Shown here one piece after another: positions 11,281 to 23,250 of a stretch of 64,000 bases of DNA. How positions within the stretch are numbered: position 1 is the first letter of the stretch; every line of letters starts with the position of its first letter. The position numbers and the translations under genes were made by a program. Below the pieces are notes generated by a model, which made no database searches, was not told where the DNA came from, and saw only the letters and a program-made list of their open reading frames with translations. Source of the DNA: Siphonodentalium dalli (taxonomy: Eukaryota > Mollusca > Scaphopoda > Gadilida > Siphonodentaliidae); assembly GCA_032622095.1 (NCBI GenBank), contig CP136061.1, positions 46,571,797-46,635,796 on the forward strand, in the 5' to 3' direction.

Positions 11281-12264
11281 CCAAAATGGCAGCCGACTAT
11301 TGGACAAATTGACATTTTTCGCTAATATATTCTATATCAGTTTCTGATGTTTGGAATATAACATTTAGTTGTCAGTGGAATATGTAACATGGTTAATAAC
11401 AAGTGATTCACAATTTTCTATCTTTTCGGACCATCAGAGAATAATATTCGGAATATATCGGGGGGGGGGGGGGGGGTCAGGAAAAATATGACGGATACAA
11501 GGTGGAAATTTTGTGTTAAAGGGAGAAATTGTGGACAAACAAATTAAATATAGAGCCCCCCCCCCCCCCTCACTTGTATAAGGCTATAGCATGCACTACT
11601 ATATGAATCTGATTGTTTCAATTAATTTTGAAGCTGTAATTTGTCTTAGAACTGATTTTGGAAAAAAATTGCATGACATCAGAACAAATCTGCATTCCGG
11701 GCTCGGGGACACCCACCCACCCGGTCCTTGTATCCTGTAATTTTTTTCCCGACCCCCCCCCCCCCTGATTTTGATGTCAAGTTTGTGATAGAAAAATCCA
11801 ATATTTCTGGTAATGTCAATGGTTACAATATTAACAATTGACCAAGATGCACCCGCAATGTTAGTATTCAATGTATAGAAGGCACATTAGTCGATTTTAT
11901 TCATCGGCCACATCTTGTAAGTGATTGCATGGCACGCTGGGGCAATATCTACCATTTACAAACTTTGGCCACCATTATTTTGGCAGCCATAAATTTTTGA
12001 GCCAAAGCCACAATTATAGTTCCATTGAGTTGGAATGTTCATAAGTGATGGTATGCATCACTTACATTGTGCGGTTCTGCTCATTTCTTGTTCAAATATG
12101 ACTAGAATCCCACTTGTTGTTTTTGGTGAACCTTTTTTGGCGAAACGTTTTGTAAAATCGAATATTTGAGTGATCCCACGAATGACATATTTCATTGCTC
12201 TAATGATCAGTACAAAATAAGGTCACAATTTAGGCGGAAAGTCCCAATTTTTACCTAAAAGGTC
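11281..12264. other. no gene; poly-G/poly-C repeats
   Basis: It holds a 17-base G run (11460-11476), a 14-base C run (11556-11569) and a 13-base C run (11753-11765). The last has the family context of a 'CCACCCACCCGGTCC'-type block followed by 'TTTTTTTCCCGAC'. Nothing else recognised. Confidence 0.5.
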
Positions 12265-12323
12265 AGTGGGGATTTTTTTTTGGACACGTATCCTGGGGGT
12301 GGTGGGTGTCAAAATAAGCCCAA

Positions 12324-12503
12324 CGCCAGTATGTTATATGCTATGATAGAGTTGTGTGTGAACGCTCTTGTATGGGTGCTGTTTGTCGAGACCGATCTGT
12401 GCAACTTCAGATTGAAGCATGCGTTCTGTGTTCTCGTGAATAAATTCATCGATCTTGTCGTTATCTGTGTGGGGTTTGGTGTGGTCCTTCCTTAACAATG
12501 GCG
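12324..12503 (+). repeat. left terminal repeat of LTR-like element
   Basis: Near-identical to 13950-14142. It lacks about 13 bp present in the right copy after 'GTCGAGACCGAT' ('TTAGTTCGTGTGATTG' in the right copy against 'CTG' here). Confidence 0.75.
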
Positions 12504-13669
12504 TGGTGGCAGCTGCGGATTCGAGCAAACGTCTCATTTCATAAACTGGCGCAAGGACCCTCGGCAGAGAGTTGCAACACCAAAATTCACATCGCCTTAC
12601 TTCGCGGCAGGTAACCGCCTCATCACGGAGGTGTTAAAGCTTGATTCACCTGATTTATTCCTACTGGAGACGGAATGCACATGCCTCATTGGGAGATCAC
12701 AGTCCACCACTCAACAACACTCCACCGTCCACCGTCCAGTTACAGTGTCTGAACATTGTTGGGGACAGTGCGACAACTTCATCAACTTCATGCAGTTGCT
12801 AAAACCGAAACAGACTATCTTCAAATTTGTATTCACCTTCAATTTCATCGTGGGCATTTGGACAGTCCTATCTATTAGTATTAGTTACAATTTTTGAATC
12901 ACTGTCAACTTCTCCTTCAAATTGGGATGCACATCAATTTCACAGTGGACATTGTTTTGAATTTGGAAGTCCTATCTATGAGCTACCGGTACAAACACTT
13001 CCAGTTCCACGGTTACAGTTTCACAATATTTTCTACTTTTACCAGTGGCAGTGTGCACGTACATGTGTGCTTTCCTATTTCTTCATTTTATTGTCTGACA
13101 GTGACAGCCTCCAATGGACCTCATGTCAGTGATGTCACATGACCACTTGCAGAGATTTCTCAGAACCGTCCAATTGGAAGTGTAATTGGGTTCATGGACA
13201 ACATGTGAGATGGGTCTGCTTGCAAACTGCTGTTTCTGGATTATTTCACAGAAATGAAACTTTCTCCGATAGTCTATCGACATTGACAAAACCTTCAGTG
13301 ATCGAAGTGTTCATAGAGTTCCATATTTAACTTTCTGCCAGCCATTTTCTTTGAACACCTGAACATTCCGACAATGATCTACAATGACCACATCAGAGAT
13401 TCAGAGACATTCATTTTGTTCTGTTTATTTCCATTGTTATTCTCCGTGTAGTACGATAGTGTGGCAGATAGCGCGAGAGAGAAGAAAGTGGTCATCCCTG
13501 TGGTAATGTTGTGATAGTAGAGAGTGTATAGAAAGACAGAAGAAAGAAGGATTGCCAGTAGTTATGATGTAAGAGTGGTGAGTGTATAGGAAGATAGCGA
13601 GATAGAGAGCGAGAGAATGAATAGTAGTCTCGCCTGCAGTTAGGTTGTAAAAGTGGTCAGCGTATAGGA

Positions 13670-13671
<2 letters not shown>

Positions 13672-13711
<40 letters not shown>

Positions 13712-13852
13712 AAGTAGTCACGTCAGTAGTGTGTATAGGATGAGTGCATTAGAGAGAGAGAGAGAGAGAGAGCAGAAAGAAGTCACACCAGTTGTTATGT
13801 TGCAAGAGTGGTTGTGCGTATATGAAGAGAACGAGTGGAAGTATAGTAAGAG

Positions 13853-13933
<81 letters not shown>
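13672..13933. repeat. (GA)n microsatellites
   Basis: Three GA runs lie at about 13672-13708, 13751-13771 and 13851-13933; the last has about 40 dinucleotides. They are separated by related purine-rich units of about 90-100 bp. The long arginine/glutamate ORFs across this stretch are simple-repeat translations, not genes. Confidence 0.95.
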
Positions 13934-13937
<4 letters not shown>

Positions 13938-13949
13938 AGAAAGTAGTCA

Positions 13950-14142
13950 CGCCAGTATGTTATATGCTATGATAGAGTTGTGTGTGAACGCTCTTGTATG
14001 GGTGCTGTTTGTCGAGACCGATTTAGTTCGTGTGATTGTGCAACTTCAGATTGAAGCATGCGTTCTGTGTTCTCGTGAATAAATTCATCGATCTTGTCGT
14101 TATCTGTGTTGGGTTTGGTGTGGTCCTTCCTTAACAATGGCG
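13950..14142 (+). repeat. right terminal repeat of LTR-like element
   Basis: Copy of 12324-12503, with the same CGCCAGTATGTTA start and TTAACAATGGCG end; preceded by a purine-rich tract. Confidence 0.75.
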
Positions 14143-15475
14143 CAAAGCAATTTTTTCCGTGACAAAATTATATTTTTTCCTTCACACCTTTTATTGGATT
14201 TTTACTAGTTTGTACTGGTTTGTAACACTAAGAAATTTCAATAATAAGGAACTGCAGCAACAATAAACATGCTATTGGATGCTGGTTTGTGCCTCTTTAT
14301 GACAAGGGAATGTATTCTTAATGCAGCTGAATCGCCCATGCAGTATTCTATGTAATTAACATCAAATAAGGATAACTTTAAAGAATAACTTTAATGCCAA
14401 ATCTGGTCAAACATGGACATTAAATACTGATGTATTCACTGATGTATAAAGAAAAAAACATGTAACATACCTAGACGTGTACGTGAGTGGATAACACAAT
14501 CATCTCATATGAGACAAAAGAGATAGAAAATGCTAATAATTCACAATCTCATGTTGTCATGAATGAGTTAATACAGGTTTCTACTAAAAGTGTAGGTTTG
14601 TTTTTTATTATATGCTTTACTCTCACGTGCTACATTTGAGCAGTCCAATAGATTTTCTGAACTCGTACAAGATTCCTGAATTCATACAAGATAAACTGTG
14701 AACGTTATAAAATTCCTAACCAATCCTTACCAATCTGAATCAATTGGAATCAATCGTAACATTAACTTTCTTTGATTTCCCATTGGTGCTCCTGTGCGCT
14801 CCAGTGTATCGCTATATGTGCGATAAACATGTGTTAGTAATGTCTAATGAGTCTGGGTGGCACGTAGCATATAATAATTTAACCTATTTGATATAATCAA
14901 TCACCTATCTGGTGTAAAACAATATCACCTATCTGGTACGTGTAAAACAAAATCACATGTCTGGTGTAGAGCAATATCACCTACCTGGTGAAAAGACATA
15001 ATATCTTTATAAATTTCCATAACAAAGTAACAAAACACAAAAACTAAAAATGTCTCTAAAAAGGACTACCACACACATTTTGGCACTAAAACAGTGACTA
15101 TTAATTATGATTAACCGTGCGCGCTGTGTCAGTGACCGGTTACCCACCCATGCATAGCTGCTATTCACAATATCAATAAAGCTGCTTAATAGGTTTTGTG
15201 ACGAGAAGGAAATTGAATGCAACCTGGACACAATAAAATGACTTCAGTTTAGCAATAAAATGTTCGAAGGTTTATAAATATTAGAACGTCAGTTTGTCTA
15301 TAAATGTTCGATATAATATAATGATTAGAGCATAACTTGTCGTTGACTACGCGAATGTAGTGGCCTGTGGGAATGGTGTAGTTCACACGCCTTCAGCTCA
15401 TGAACTACACCCTTCCCACTGATCACTACATTCGCGTAGTTAACTCCAAGCAATGCTCTATTCATATACTAAGCT

Positions 15476-16060
15476 TTAAAATAAATTGACTGCAGAGCTG
15501 TGGAAATATGATATTTAAAAAAAACGATTAAAAATCCACTGCAGTCAAGACCAGTCCTGCTGTTCATTTCTAGATTCACTGAATCTCAATGTAGGAGGTT
15601 TGGTCCTGGTTTTCTCTGTATGTTTGTGTTTTGCGTTCCATAAAGGTGTCAAAATATGGATGGAAAAAACTCTATGAAATGGGAAAAAATTTGGGGTCAG
15701 GGGTGGGTGGGTCCTAAAAGTGGTCATCGGCAAAAAAGTAGCATACGTGTCTGGAAATCTTTTCCCTGAAAAGGTGGCATTATATCTTATCTTCACAAAA
15801 AATATATACATTTGTATACATTTGACAAGATTTTCTCACTTTAATTTGCATCAAACTGACTTAGTGCCTTGTCTGAAAAAAGGCGGCCATGTTGGACGTT
15901 ATCTTGTCTGGTGACTACACGGCCACTTTTTTCGTGTTAACATTGCTCAAAAGTTAAGGGGAATAATAAGGAATAAAATGAGTGAGGCAAAGTTAAATCC
16001 TGAGGGGGTGAAATGGTACCCCTATCAACTTCCGGTCCGAAATTTGTACTGGTAGTACAG
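15476..16060. repeat. dispersed repeat, partner of 10616-11280
   Basis: Direct copy of 10616-10935 up to about 15770. The following part, carrying 'GAAAAGGTGGCATTATATCT', is inverted relative to the partner copy. No gene recognised. Confidence 0.7.
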
Positions 16061-16090
16061 CAGGGAGATTTTCAAATCTGGGTATGAAAC

Positions 16091-16170
16091 TACAGTAAAG
16101 CCCTAATTAATCGACTCCTTAACCACAGCAGAATTATGGGTAACTTTTCAGGATTTAGTCGGAAATATGG
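16091..16170. mobile_element. fragment of pogo-like MITE
   Basis: Starts with TACAGTAAAGCCC and contains 'ACCACAGCAGAATTATGGGT', the left end of the family complete at 51784-51937. The right half is missing. Confidence 0.6.
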
Positions 16171-16425
16171 CTTGTTGCCATTCATCGGAAAGCTCTCACC
16201 TATAAGTTGTCCTATAATAGAAAAGTCGAAATCGGCACACATAACCCTGAACATGCTAAATTGCTGGTGGGTGAAACATAGGTTGTACTATTCCTGATAT
16301 AATTTTACTTTCCAACCCTTATTTAAATGTAAGTATTCCCATTATTTAGCTCGATTTTTTTACGATATAAACTTTGTAGTTTTTTTTTGTATTGTTTCGT
16401 ATCCCAAATAATTCCCCTTTTATCA

Positions 16426-17125
16426 GGGGGGGGGGGTCTGGAAAAAAATTGCACATATAGGGCCCAAAAAGTTTTTTTTCCGACCTCGAGGGACCCACCA
16501 CCCCATTTTTGCAAAAAAAATATGTTTTTCCTCCAAAATTTTGGGGACCCACCCCCCGTTTCTCATGTTTTTATCAAAATTTCAGAGGTTTTTTTTAGCC
16601 GTTCTTCAATAACTGTGTTAACTGCCTTACTAATTGGTAAACACAGATCAGAAAAACGAAAAATATACTGTATTTCCAGGGGGGGGGGGTCTGGAAAAAA
16701 ATTGCACATATAGGGCCCAAAAAGTTTTTTTTCCGACCTCGAGGGACCCACCACCCCATTTTTGCAAAAAAAATATGTTTTTCCTCCAAAATTTTGGGGA
16801 CCCACCCCCCGTTTCTCATGTTTTTATCAAAATTTCAGAGGTTTTTTTTAGCCGTTCTTCAATAACTGTGTTAACTGCCTTACTAATTGGTAAACACAGA
16901 TCAGAAAAACGAAAAATATACTGTATTTCCAGGGGGGGGGGTCTGGAAAAAAATTGCACATATAGGGCCCAAAAAGTTTTTTTCCGACCTCGATGGACCC
17001 ACCACCCCATTTTTGCAAAAAAAAAAACAAATTTCTTCCAAAATTTTGGGGACCCACCCCCCGTTTCTCATGTTTTTATCAAAATTTCAGAGGTTTTTTT
17101 TAGCCGTTCTTCAATAACTGTGTTA
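16426..17125. repeat. 252-253 bp tandem repeat, 2.7 copies
   Basis: Units begin at the poly-G tracts 16426, 16679 and 16932, each followed by TCTGGAAAAAAATTGCACAT. Periods are 253 and 252 bp and the copies are almost identical, so the amplification is recent. The last unit stops at 'AATAACTGTGTTA'. Because 252 is a multiple of three, one frame stays open over two units (16634-17128); I regard it as a by-product. Confidence 0.95.
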
Positions 17126-19248
17126 TAAATCAATGCATCACATTATTTCAGTTCATCTATTTGTAAGTGATAACAGTATACAATTAGTATTTTAGTTTCG
17201 TCTTGTTGAGCAGTAAAGCTCCCAGATGAAGTTCGGAAATTCAATGAGAATAGCGTCACCTTCATTTGGGATTGTCTGAGCGGTAAACAGTAATGTCATT
17301 CATCATAACCAATTCAGTTTTATTTGGATAATTGTTGCAAATTAACATTACTTGCGATCATTCAAGATGAGAAATAACCAGAAGGAATGAATTTGATTAC
17401 ATGCCAGAACAAGACAGTATTTCAGAGATTAGAAATTTATGAGATACCCTTTTCAATTTCATGTTATGCAACAATCAGGTTAATGATATCTACTTGTAGT
17501 CATCATTGAGTATTCACCATGTAGTATCCAATTTGTGATAGAGTTTTTTTGTTTTATTACTTTTATTCAGATAATACAACTGGGTAATATATTAATTTTG
17601 TTACTAAATATTTCTTCCGTTGATCATAAGTTTCCTGAACGTTAATACGGTGGTCCACTGTGAAGTGGTCCGGGATACCGTGAAATCCAGAATGTTGCTA
17701 AATCTGAGGCTAAAGAGTAACTATAGCTACATATATAGCCCTATACCAACAAGCATGGTACTAACATGCTTACAAACAACATTACATGGTCAGTACTTGT
17801 AAATTGTTTGAAAAAAAAACCATTTTGGAAAAAATTTACAAGCAACATTTTTTCCGCCTCTGGTCCACCCACCCACCCCGTCCCTATATACGGATTTTTT
17901 TTGCAGACCCCCCCCCCCCCTGCTTTTATCAAGCTTAATATACTGCATGTAGAAAAGTTTTGTAACTTTTGTACTTTTGTTAGCAATAAATCCCTGCATC
18001 ATATAAAATGCCCACAATGTGCAGTTCCCCCCCATTGAGATGCATTTCTACGAAAGTATTCAATGTCAAATGTACAAGGTCGACCGCATAAATGAAACAT
18101 GTTGTTGCTTTTGAATAACGGATGCTATCATTCGAATGATGGATGTTATCATACTTGGCATCAAGGTTCACGTATAAAATGTGTTGCAGTTTCGAATAAA
18201 TTACCATTCATCCGAATGATATTTGTGTCATATGATGCACAGTTATAGCTAAAACAGTACATTCACGTTCTTGTGATAAAGGTACTCAGGTCAGTGGGCG
18301 GGTCTGCATATTTTTTCCAGTCACATTGAAGGCGAGGGTGGGTATGTATGTCGGGGCTGGAAAAAAAAAATTACGAATGCGAATTTTTTCCTACACCTAA
18401 ATTTAATCAAATTTGTCCATATATATATATATATATATTTTTAAGTGGCGATATAATTTTTTTTTAAATTAAAAATAAAGGCATAATTATGCCTGACTCA
18501 GTTGTCATTGTCATGGAATGCCATTGGTATACTATGGAATGCCATTGGTATACTATGGATTTAGCCCCGTAGAACGATTAGCCCTGTGTGAGCGACATGC
18601 GTACTACACAAACAGTAACCCATGTAGTGCTATCTCATCCTTTGGACATCAAAACCATAGTTTCTAGCATACTGGCTGGCTCTGGACCACCGATCAGTCA
18701 CCACGTTGCTACACAATACGCATGGACCTGGAAGCCACCTGGTTTTAACACTGGATTTCACAACAATATCACGCTCAAAAGTATGTTGCATGGGGTTAGA
18801 TTTTGTGTTTAGGCAGGTGTATGCATAGTTTTTTTTTCAGAGAATAAAGTACCTTACCTATATTAATATAATTGAAGCAGATTGGGATAGAATTATTTCA
18901 CGCCATTTATTTTTTATCAATAGCCAAATAATAATGGTGAAGACTATAAATGGTATGGTAGGATGGCACATATATTTAGTCAATGTTAGTGACTTGTAAA
19001 GTAGATCGTGGAACATGATTGGAAACAAGGGTGATCAAGGAATACATTTGGGATGGTATTTCCAATACACAAATTAGCAAAAAAGCATTTAAAAGTGTCA
19101 AATATGGGATACGGGGGTGGGTCCCAAATTTTGCCGAGGAAGTGTTTTTTTTTGTTGCAATTAAGGGGTGGTGGGTACTTTGAGGTAGGAAATAATTTTG
19201 TTCAGCCTCGTGTCTGCAAAGTTTTCCCAGACCCCCCCCCCCCATGCC
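17126..19248. other. no gene recognised
   Basis: AT-rich sequence with one poly-C family member (about 17860-17920), a (TA)n run near 18419-18438, a 21-bp tandem pair 'TGGAATGCCATTGGTATACTA' trimmed at its edges (near 18514-18560), and another poly-C member (about 19100-19243). Short ORFs match nothing known to me. Confidence 0.4.
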
Positions 19249-19503
19249 CAGGTTGGGAATAATCGTGATAAAGGTACCCAGGTTCATCTGCGGTCGATGG
19301 GGCATGTTTGTGTTATTGCAGGACAACATATCAAAGGTTACATTAGTTGATATACTTCATCCTTTAAATTTAAAGCAGCTCAAACAATTTAAAACTGAAA
19401 GCAACTGCTTAAAACCAAACGAATTTCCAGCAAAGACATTTAAATCTCGTTTATTTTGAGATTCGATAAACCTGGGTACCTTGATCACGATTTTCCCAAC
19501 CTG
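19249..19503. repeat. inverted repeat, arms about 37 bp
   Basis: Left arm 'CAGGTTGGGAATAATCGTGA' (19249 on) and right arm ending 'CACGATTTTCCCAACCTGG' (19503) enclose about 180 bp. Parts of the right arm recur just downstream to about 19550 ('CAGAACCTGGTACCTTTATC'). MITE-like. Confidence 0.6.
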
Positions 19504-20343
19504 GTAAACTGTATCACAATTTTCAGAACCTGGTACCTTTATCACAAATAAAACGATGAGTGTTACCAATTCAGCACTGCTATGTCGTAGATAATAAATG
19601 TATTGAGATCTTAACTTGTGCACGCTGCACATGAACATATACAATAATGGACACCTTTCGCATACTACTACTGATAATTACGAATCGGGCACTATACGTC
19701 ACTCAAATCTGTGTTATTTCTATCAGTTGTCGTTTTGCCATATCCGTAGTTACGATTAAGTTTTCGAGATGCCAAATACGGGCAAGCTTTGCATGCAACC
19801 ATCAAGTCTAACACTGACTATGACCCGATAACAACATAATTAATTAACAAATAATCACGGCAAACACAATCATACCATCTTACTGTGAGTGGCACGAAGT
19901 TTGAACGGCACTATTTTCTCACAAACGGACCCGTATAGTCGTCAATTTGGCAAATAAAAATGGCTTTTGAACTGTCAGAAATATTTACGACTACTATTAT
20001 AGCTATTAGTATATATAGGCCTAATACTTATCAGTTTTAGTAGTTCATTAACTGGGGGGGGGGGGTCTGTGGTCCATGGTCATGATTCTATAAAACCAGT
20101 CCAAAAACTAAAACGAAAAACAAACAAAACATACACACAAACAAAGCAGTCACGGGTCTCATTGAGAAAAATACACACAACTACTCCCCATTATACTTAA
20201 TTAAGGAAAAATGAACGAAAGAAAATCAACGACAGTGCATGTCTATTGACAATATATACGGTATATGGTTGTAATGCTTTTTTTAATTGTATTATTTACG
20301 TAGTATACACTGTATAACATATAAAATACAAAAATCCCGGAGC

Positions 20344-20469
20344 CATATGTATGGAATCCTATTACGGCCACTTGCTAATGGCGCTTTCGGCGCACTTTTT
20401 GTCGAAAGCGACAAAATGTGCGCCGAAAGCGCCATTAGCAAGTGGCCGTAATAGGATTCCATACATATG
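20344..20469. repeat. 61-bp-arm palindrome with 4-base loop
   Basis: Arms 20344-20404 and 20409-20469 pair over 61 positions with one mismatch. The loop is AAAG (20405-20408) between GTCG and CGAC. The match stops sharply at both outer ends. ORFs on both strands are the palindrome read twice. Confidence 0.95.
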
Positions 20470-22294
20470 CCACGTTCTTCTCTCCGGTCGAATAATTTAT
20501 TTTGATCAGTTATGTCTGTATCCAAGAAAATGACATGAACTCTTTCGTGAATAATTCAAAGCAAAATCGCGAATAGCATCTTTAATGCATGCACATAACA
20601 AGTATTTATAAAAACTAATATTAGCGATCTGTGTAGATGTAGCTTTGCGGAAAGAACGGAAACTTAAAAGGTAGAATTTGTAAACTAGTATACTCATTTG
20701 TTTATTAGTTCAAAATTTATTCTTTTTTTGGGAAAAAAAACATGTTAAAATTATCTTTAATCACAGGAAGTGTCATTTTAATTTAAAAACAAACATGTAT
20801 CTATCTAAGTTTTCCTACAAAATAAGCTAATATTTGCACTATAGTAAGTGATACGACTTTTCAGAGCAGCCATCGAGTATGACACGATGTCGACCACCCA
20901 TGCCATGCACCGAATCCAGAATAGATAAACGTAATCCTACAGTGTCTGTATTTTGGCGGAAAGTTAATAATGGCGCGCAATTGGGCGATTGTAACTACCT
21001 GACGACCGTGCGTCGAACGCGACGTTGTAATTGCGTCATAGATATGTAAGCAACGTACTAGGCGGAAAGAGGCTCCCGAACGTAAACAAACGGTATGTAT
21101 AGTTTTAATTTTAAAAAGACTAGTACGATGCCGATGGTGAAACAATAAAAACAATTACAAATTAATTTGGCAACGGACATCTCAGTTGTTATTGTTTCCG
21201 CTGTTCCAGTGGATACTACTAAACAACGACACTCTTATTGATAAATAATTAATATCAACTTCAAAGTGTACAAGTACACACTGACTAAGACTAACACAGG
21301 AGATTGGAACTTGATCAATAACTTGAATACCGTAACTTGGCGTAACTTAAGTGAATAACTCTCAATTAATTAATAATTATTTGGCTCAGCCCCACAAAGA
21401 CAGTCTGTTATTGATCAAGCTACTGTGCTTATACTTATAGTTATATTATAACGGTTATAGAAGTGGTACTGGTAGAGTCTAGAGAGAGCAAGTTACTGTA
21501 TATTATCATATTCATAGTCTATATTTGGGCGCGAAGCGCCCGGGGTGGTCGAAAAGAACGATTGAATACTGTGGTAGTTATTGCCATTACTGGTAGTAAG
21601 TAGTTCCAGCTGGTAGTACTGACACTGTCTATATATAGTTCATGGTAGTGACTATTTGATTAGCAGTCGCGGGTTATACTTTTGCTTGGGTCAGCCAAAA
21701 CTTGAACCACTTGCGGCATGCCATTGGTCACATCCTATGCCGCAGGCTATGGGATTGGGAATGGGAGGCCAAATTCACATTTAATAATGAATAACGCTTA
21801 AGTGAAATTGATTGCACTTAAGCGTAAATAATTGCACTTATTGACTTAAGTTAAGCGCAATGAATTAAGTGCAAATACCACATATTGTGCTTAAGACCAA
21901 ATAAAATAGTACCTTCGTTTCCGGTAACGGAGGGCAAAAAATTAGGGTAGGCAGGGGGGGGGGGGGTAAACCTCTTTTTTCTCTTTAAAAAAAAAAAAAA
22001 AAAAAAAATCCCATAATGCACAAGGTAATAACAGCCCTTAATATATTTTAGATACAGATATACTATGTACTAATGTATATATAGTCTATCTAGTTATAAT
22101 ATTGTAATGAACTTGCAAGGTACTTTATTTTATATTCTTTTGTTTAAGTTTTTATTTATCATAGTGGCCTGGCAATAACAGGAGTCTGGCGTAGTTTGTC
22201 CTGATCTCACTATATGTATTGTGCAAGATTCAACCACAGAAATTATGATACACGTTTTATTGAAAATGCATTCATTTATATACTTCAAAAACAC
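20470..22294. other. no gene recognised
   Basis: It holds a GC-rich hairpin GGGCGCGAAGCGCCC (21531-21545), degenerate repeats of 'CTTAAGTG'/'CACTTAAG' around 21795-21895, a 13-base G run (21954-21966) and an adjoining A run (about 21988-22008). Confidence 0.4.
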
Positions 22295-22771
22295 TTAAAG
22301 GTACTCAACCCGTAAAGAGGGTCCCCATCTCAACAGATTCCAACAACAACAATCCGATCAGAGGGTCCTATATTACTATTTCTTTGGCTTTGGGGGTAAA
22401 AAATATTTGATTCGAGTCGAGGAACCCATCAAACAAAGCTCAGAGTTATTAGATATTGATTTTTCAAATTTGTTATGTTCTCGAGATGAGTACTAATAAC
22501 TGCCGTAATCTGCTCTGGATGTGTACTCCAAATCTATTCAAACAGACAAGGATGAATAACTCTAAAATCAAGTGGTAATTTTAACGCAATTTTGACTGAG
22601 TTCTGGGCCAGATAGTATTCCCGATAATGAAAAATAATAGATTTCTAAAATCGATATCTAACAAATCTGAGCTTTGATGGGTGACTTCCTCGACTCGAAT
22701 CAAATATTTTTGACCCCCGAAGCCATTGAAATAGTAATTAAGAGGAGTTTTATCGGGTTGAGTACCTTTAA
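22295..22771. mobile_element. foldback MITE, TTAA-flanked, tandem copy A
   Basis: Ends AGGTACTCAA / TTGAGTACCT lie just inside TTAA (22295-22298 and 22768-22771). Long inner inverted halves carry 'ATTTGATTCGAGTCGAGGAA' and its complement. It shares its right TTAA with the next copy. Confidence 0.8.
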
Positions 22772-23250
22772 AGGTACCGGTACTCAATCCGTAAAGAGGG
22801 TCCCCATCTCAACATATTCCAACAACAACAATCCGATCAGAGGGTCCTATATTACTATTTCTTTGGCTTTGGGGGTAAAAAATATTTGATTCGAGTCGAG
22901 GAACCCATCAAACAAAGCTCAGAGTTATTAGATATTGATTTTTGAAATTTGTTATGTTCTCGAGATGAGTACTAATAACTGCCGTAATCTGCACTGGATG
23001 TGTACTCCAAATCTATTCAAACAGACAAGGATGGATAACTCTAAAATGAAGTGGTAATTTTAACGCAATTTTGACTGAGTTCTGGGCCAGATAGTATTCC
23101 CGATAATGAAAAATAATAGATTTCTAAAATCGATATCTAACAAATCTGAGCTTTGATGGGTGACTTCCCTGACTCGAATCAAATATTTTTGACCCCCGAA
23201 GCCATTGAAATAGTAATTGAGAGGAGTTTTATCGGATTGAGTACCTTTAA
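22768..23250. mobile_element. foldback MITE, TTAA-flanked, tandem copy B
   Basis: Nearly identical to copy A, starting from the shared TTAA (22768-22771) and ending TTGAGTACCT-TTAA at 23250. Its left end has an extra CCGGTA after AAGGTA. Confidence 0.8.

Larger units (their letters stand above)
12324..14142 (+). mobile_element. LTR-like (TRIM-type) insertion, 1.8 kb
   Basis: Direct terminal repeats of ~180 and ~193 bp (12324-12503, 13950-14142) enclose 1.45 kb. Each begins CGCCAGTATGTTA and ends TTAACAATGGCG, so a TGTTA...TAACA core resembles the TG...CA ends of LTRs. Directly after the left repeat comes TGGTGGCAGCTGCGGATTCG, which looks like a primer-binding site: its complement would end in a T-loop-like CGAATCC and CCA. 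Directly before the right repeat is a long purine-only tract, placed like a polypurine tract. The uninterrupted copy at 5484-5500 shows the empty site; flanks CAA/CAA suggest a short target duplication. There is no pol ORF, and interior frames of up to about 100 codons (12631-13330) match nothing I know. Orientation is inferred from the PBS and purine tract. Confidence 0.6.
12265..15475. repeat. 1.4-kb dispersed repeat, copy 2, interrupted
   Basis: Matches 5438-6830, including the 24-bp tandem block (about 14885-15000) and the terminal hairpin (15327-15470). The match breaks after 'AATAAGCC' and resumes at 'AAAGCAATTTTTTCCG' (14144), with 12324-14142 inserted between. Confidence 0.8.
8593..21966. 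repeat. cluster of poly-G/poly-C tract repeats
   Basis: Runs of 10-17 G or C lie at 8593-8602, 10935-10944, 11460-11476, 11556-11569, 11753-11765, 16426-16436, 16679-16689, 16932-16941, 17908-17920, 19232-19243, 20054-20065 and 21954-21966. Many share one context: in the C orientation, an (A)TTTTTTT-CC(G/A)GA stretch leads into the C run, and a CCACCCACCC-like block lies 20-40 bases before it. They form a repeat family in this part of the window and are essentially absent from 22-64 kb. Confidence 0.8.

Noticed and set aside
12631-13330. Possible gag in the LTR-like element
   Set aside because: Frames are short, with no zinc knuckle or protease motif.
13731-14082. Arg-Glu repeat ORFs (71 and 96 codons)
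   Set aside because: Translation of the (GA)n microsatellite running into the right terminal repeat.
16634-17128. 164-codon open frame with an 84-residue tandem repeat
   Set aside because: It follows exactly the 252-253 bp DNA tandem, includes poly-G-coded glycine runs and has similar-length frames on the other strand; no protein family resembles it.
20292-20533. Two ORFs of 77 and 60 codons sharing peptides
   Set aside because: They are the same palindrome read from both strands.
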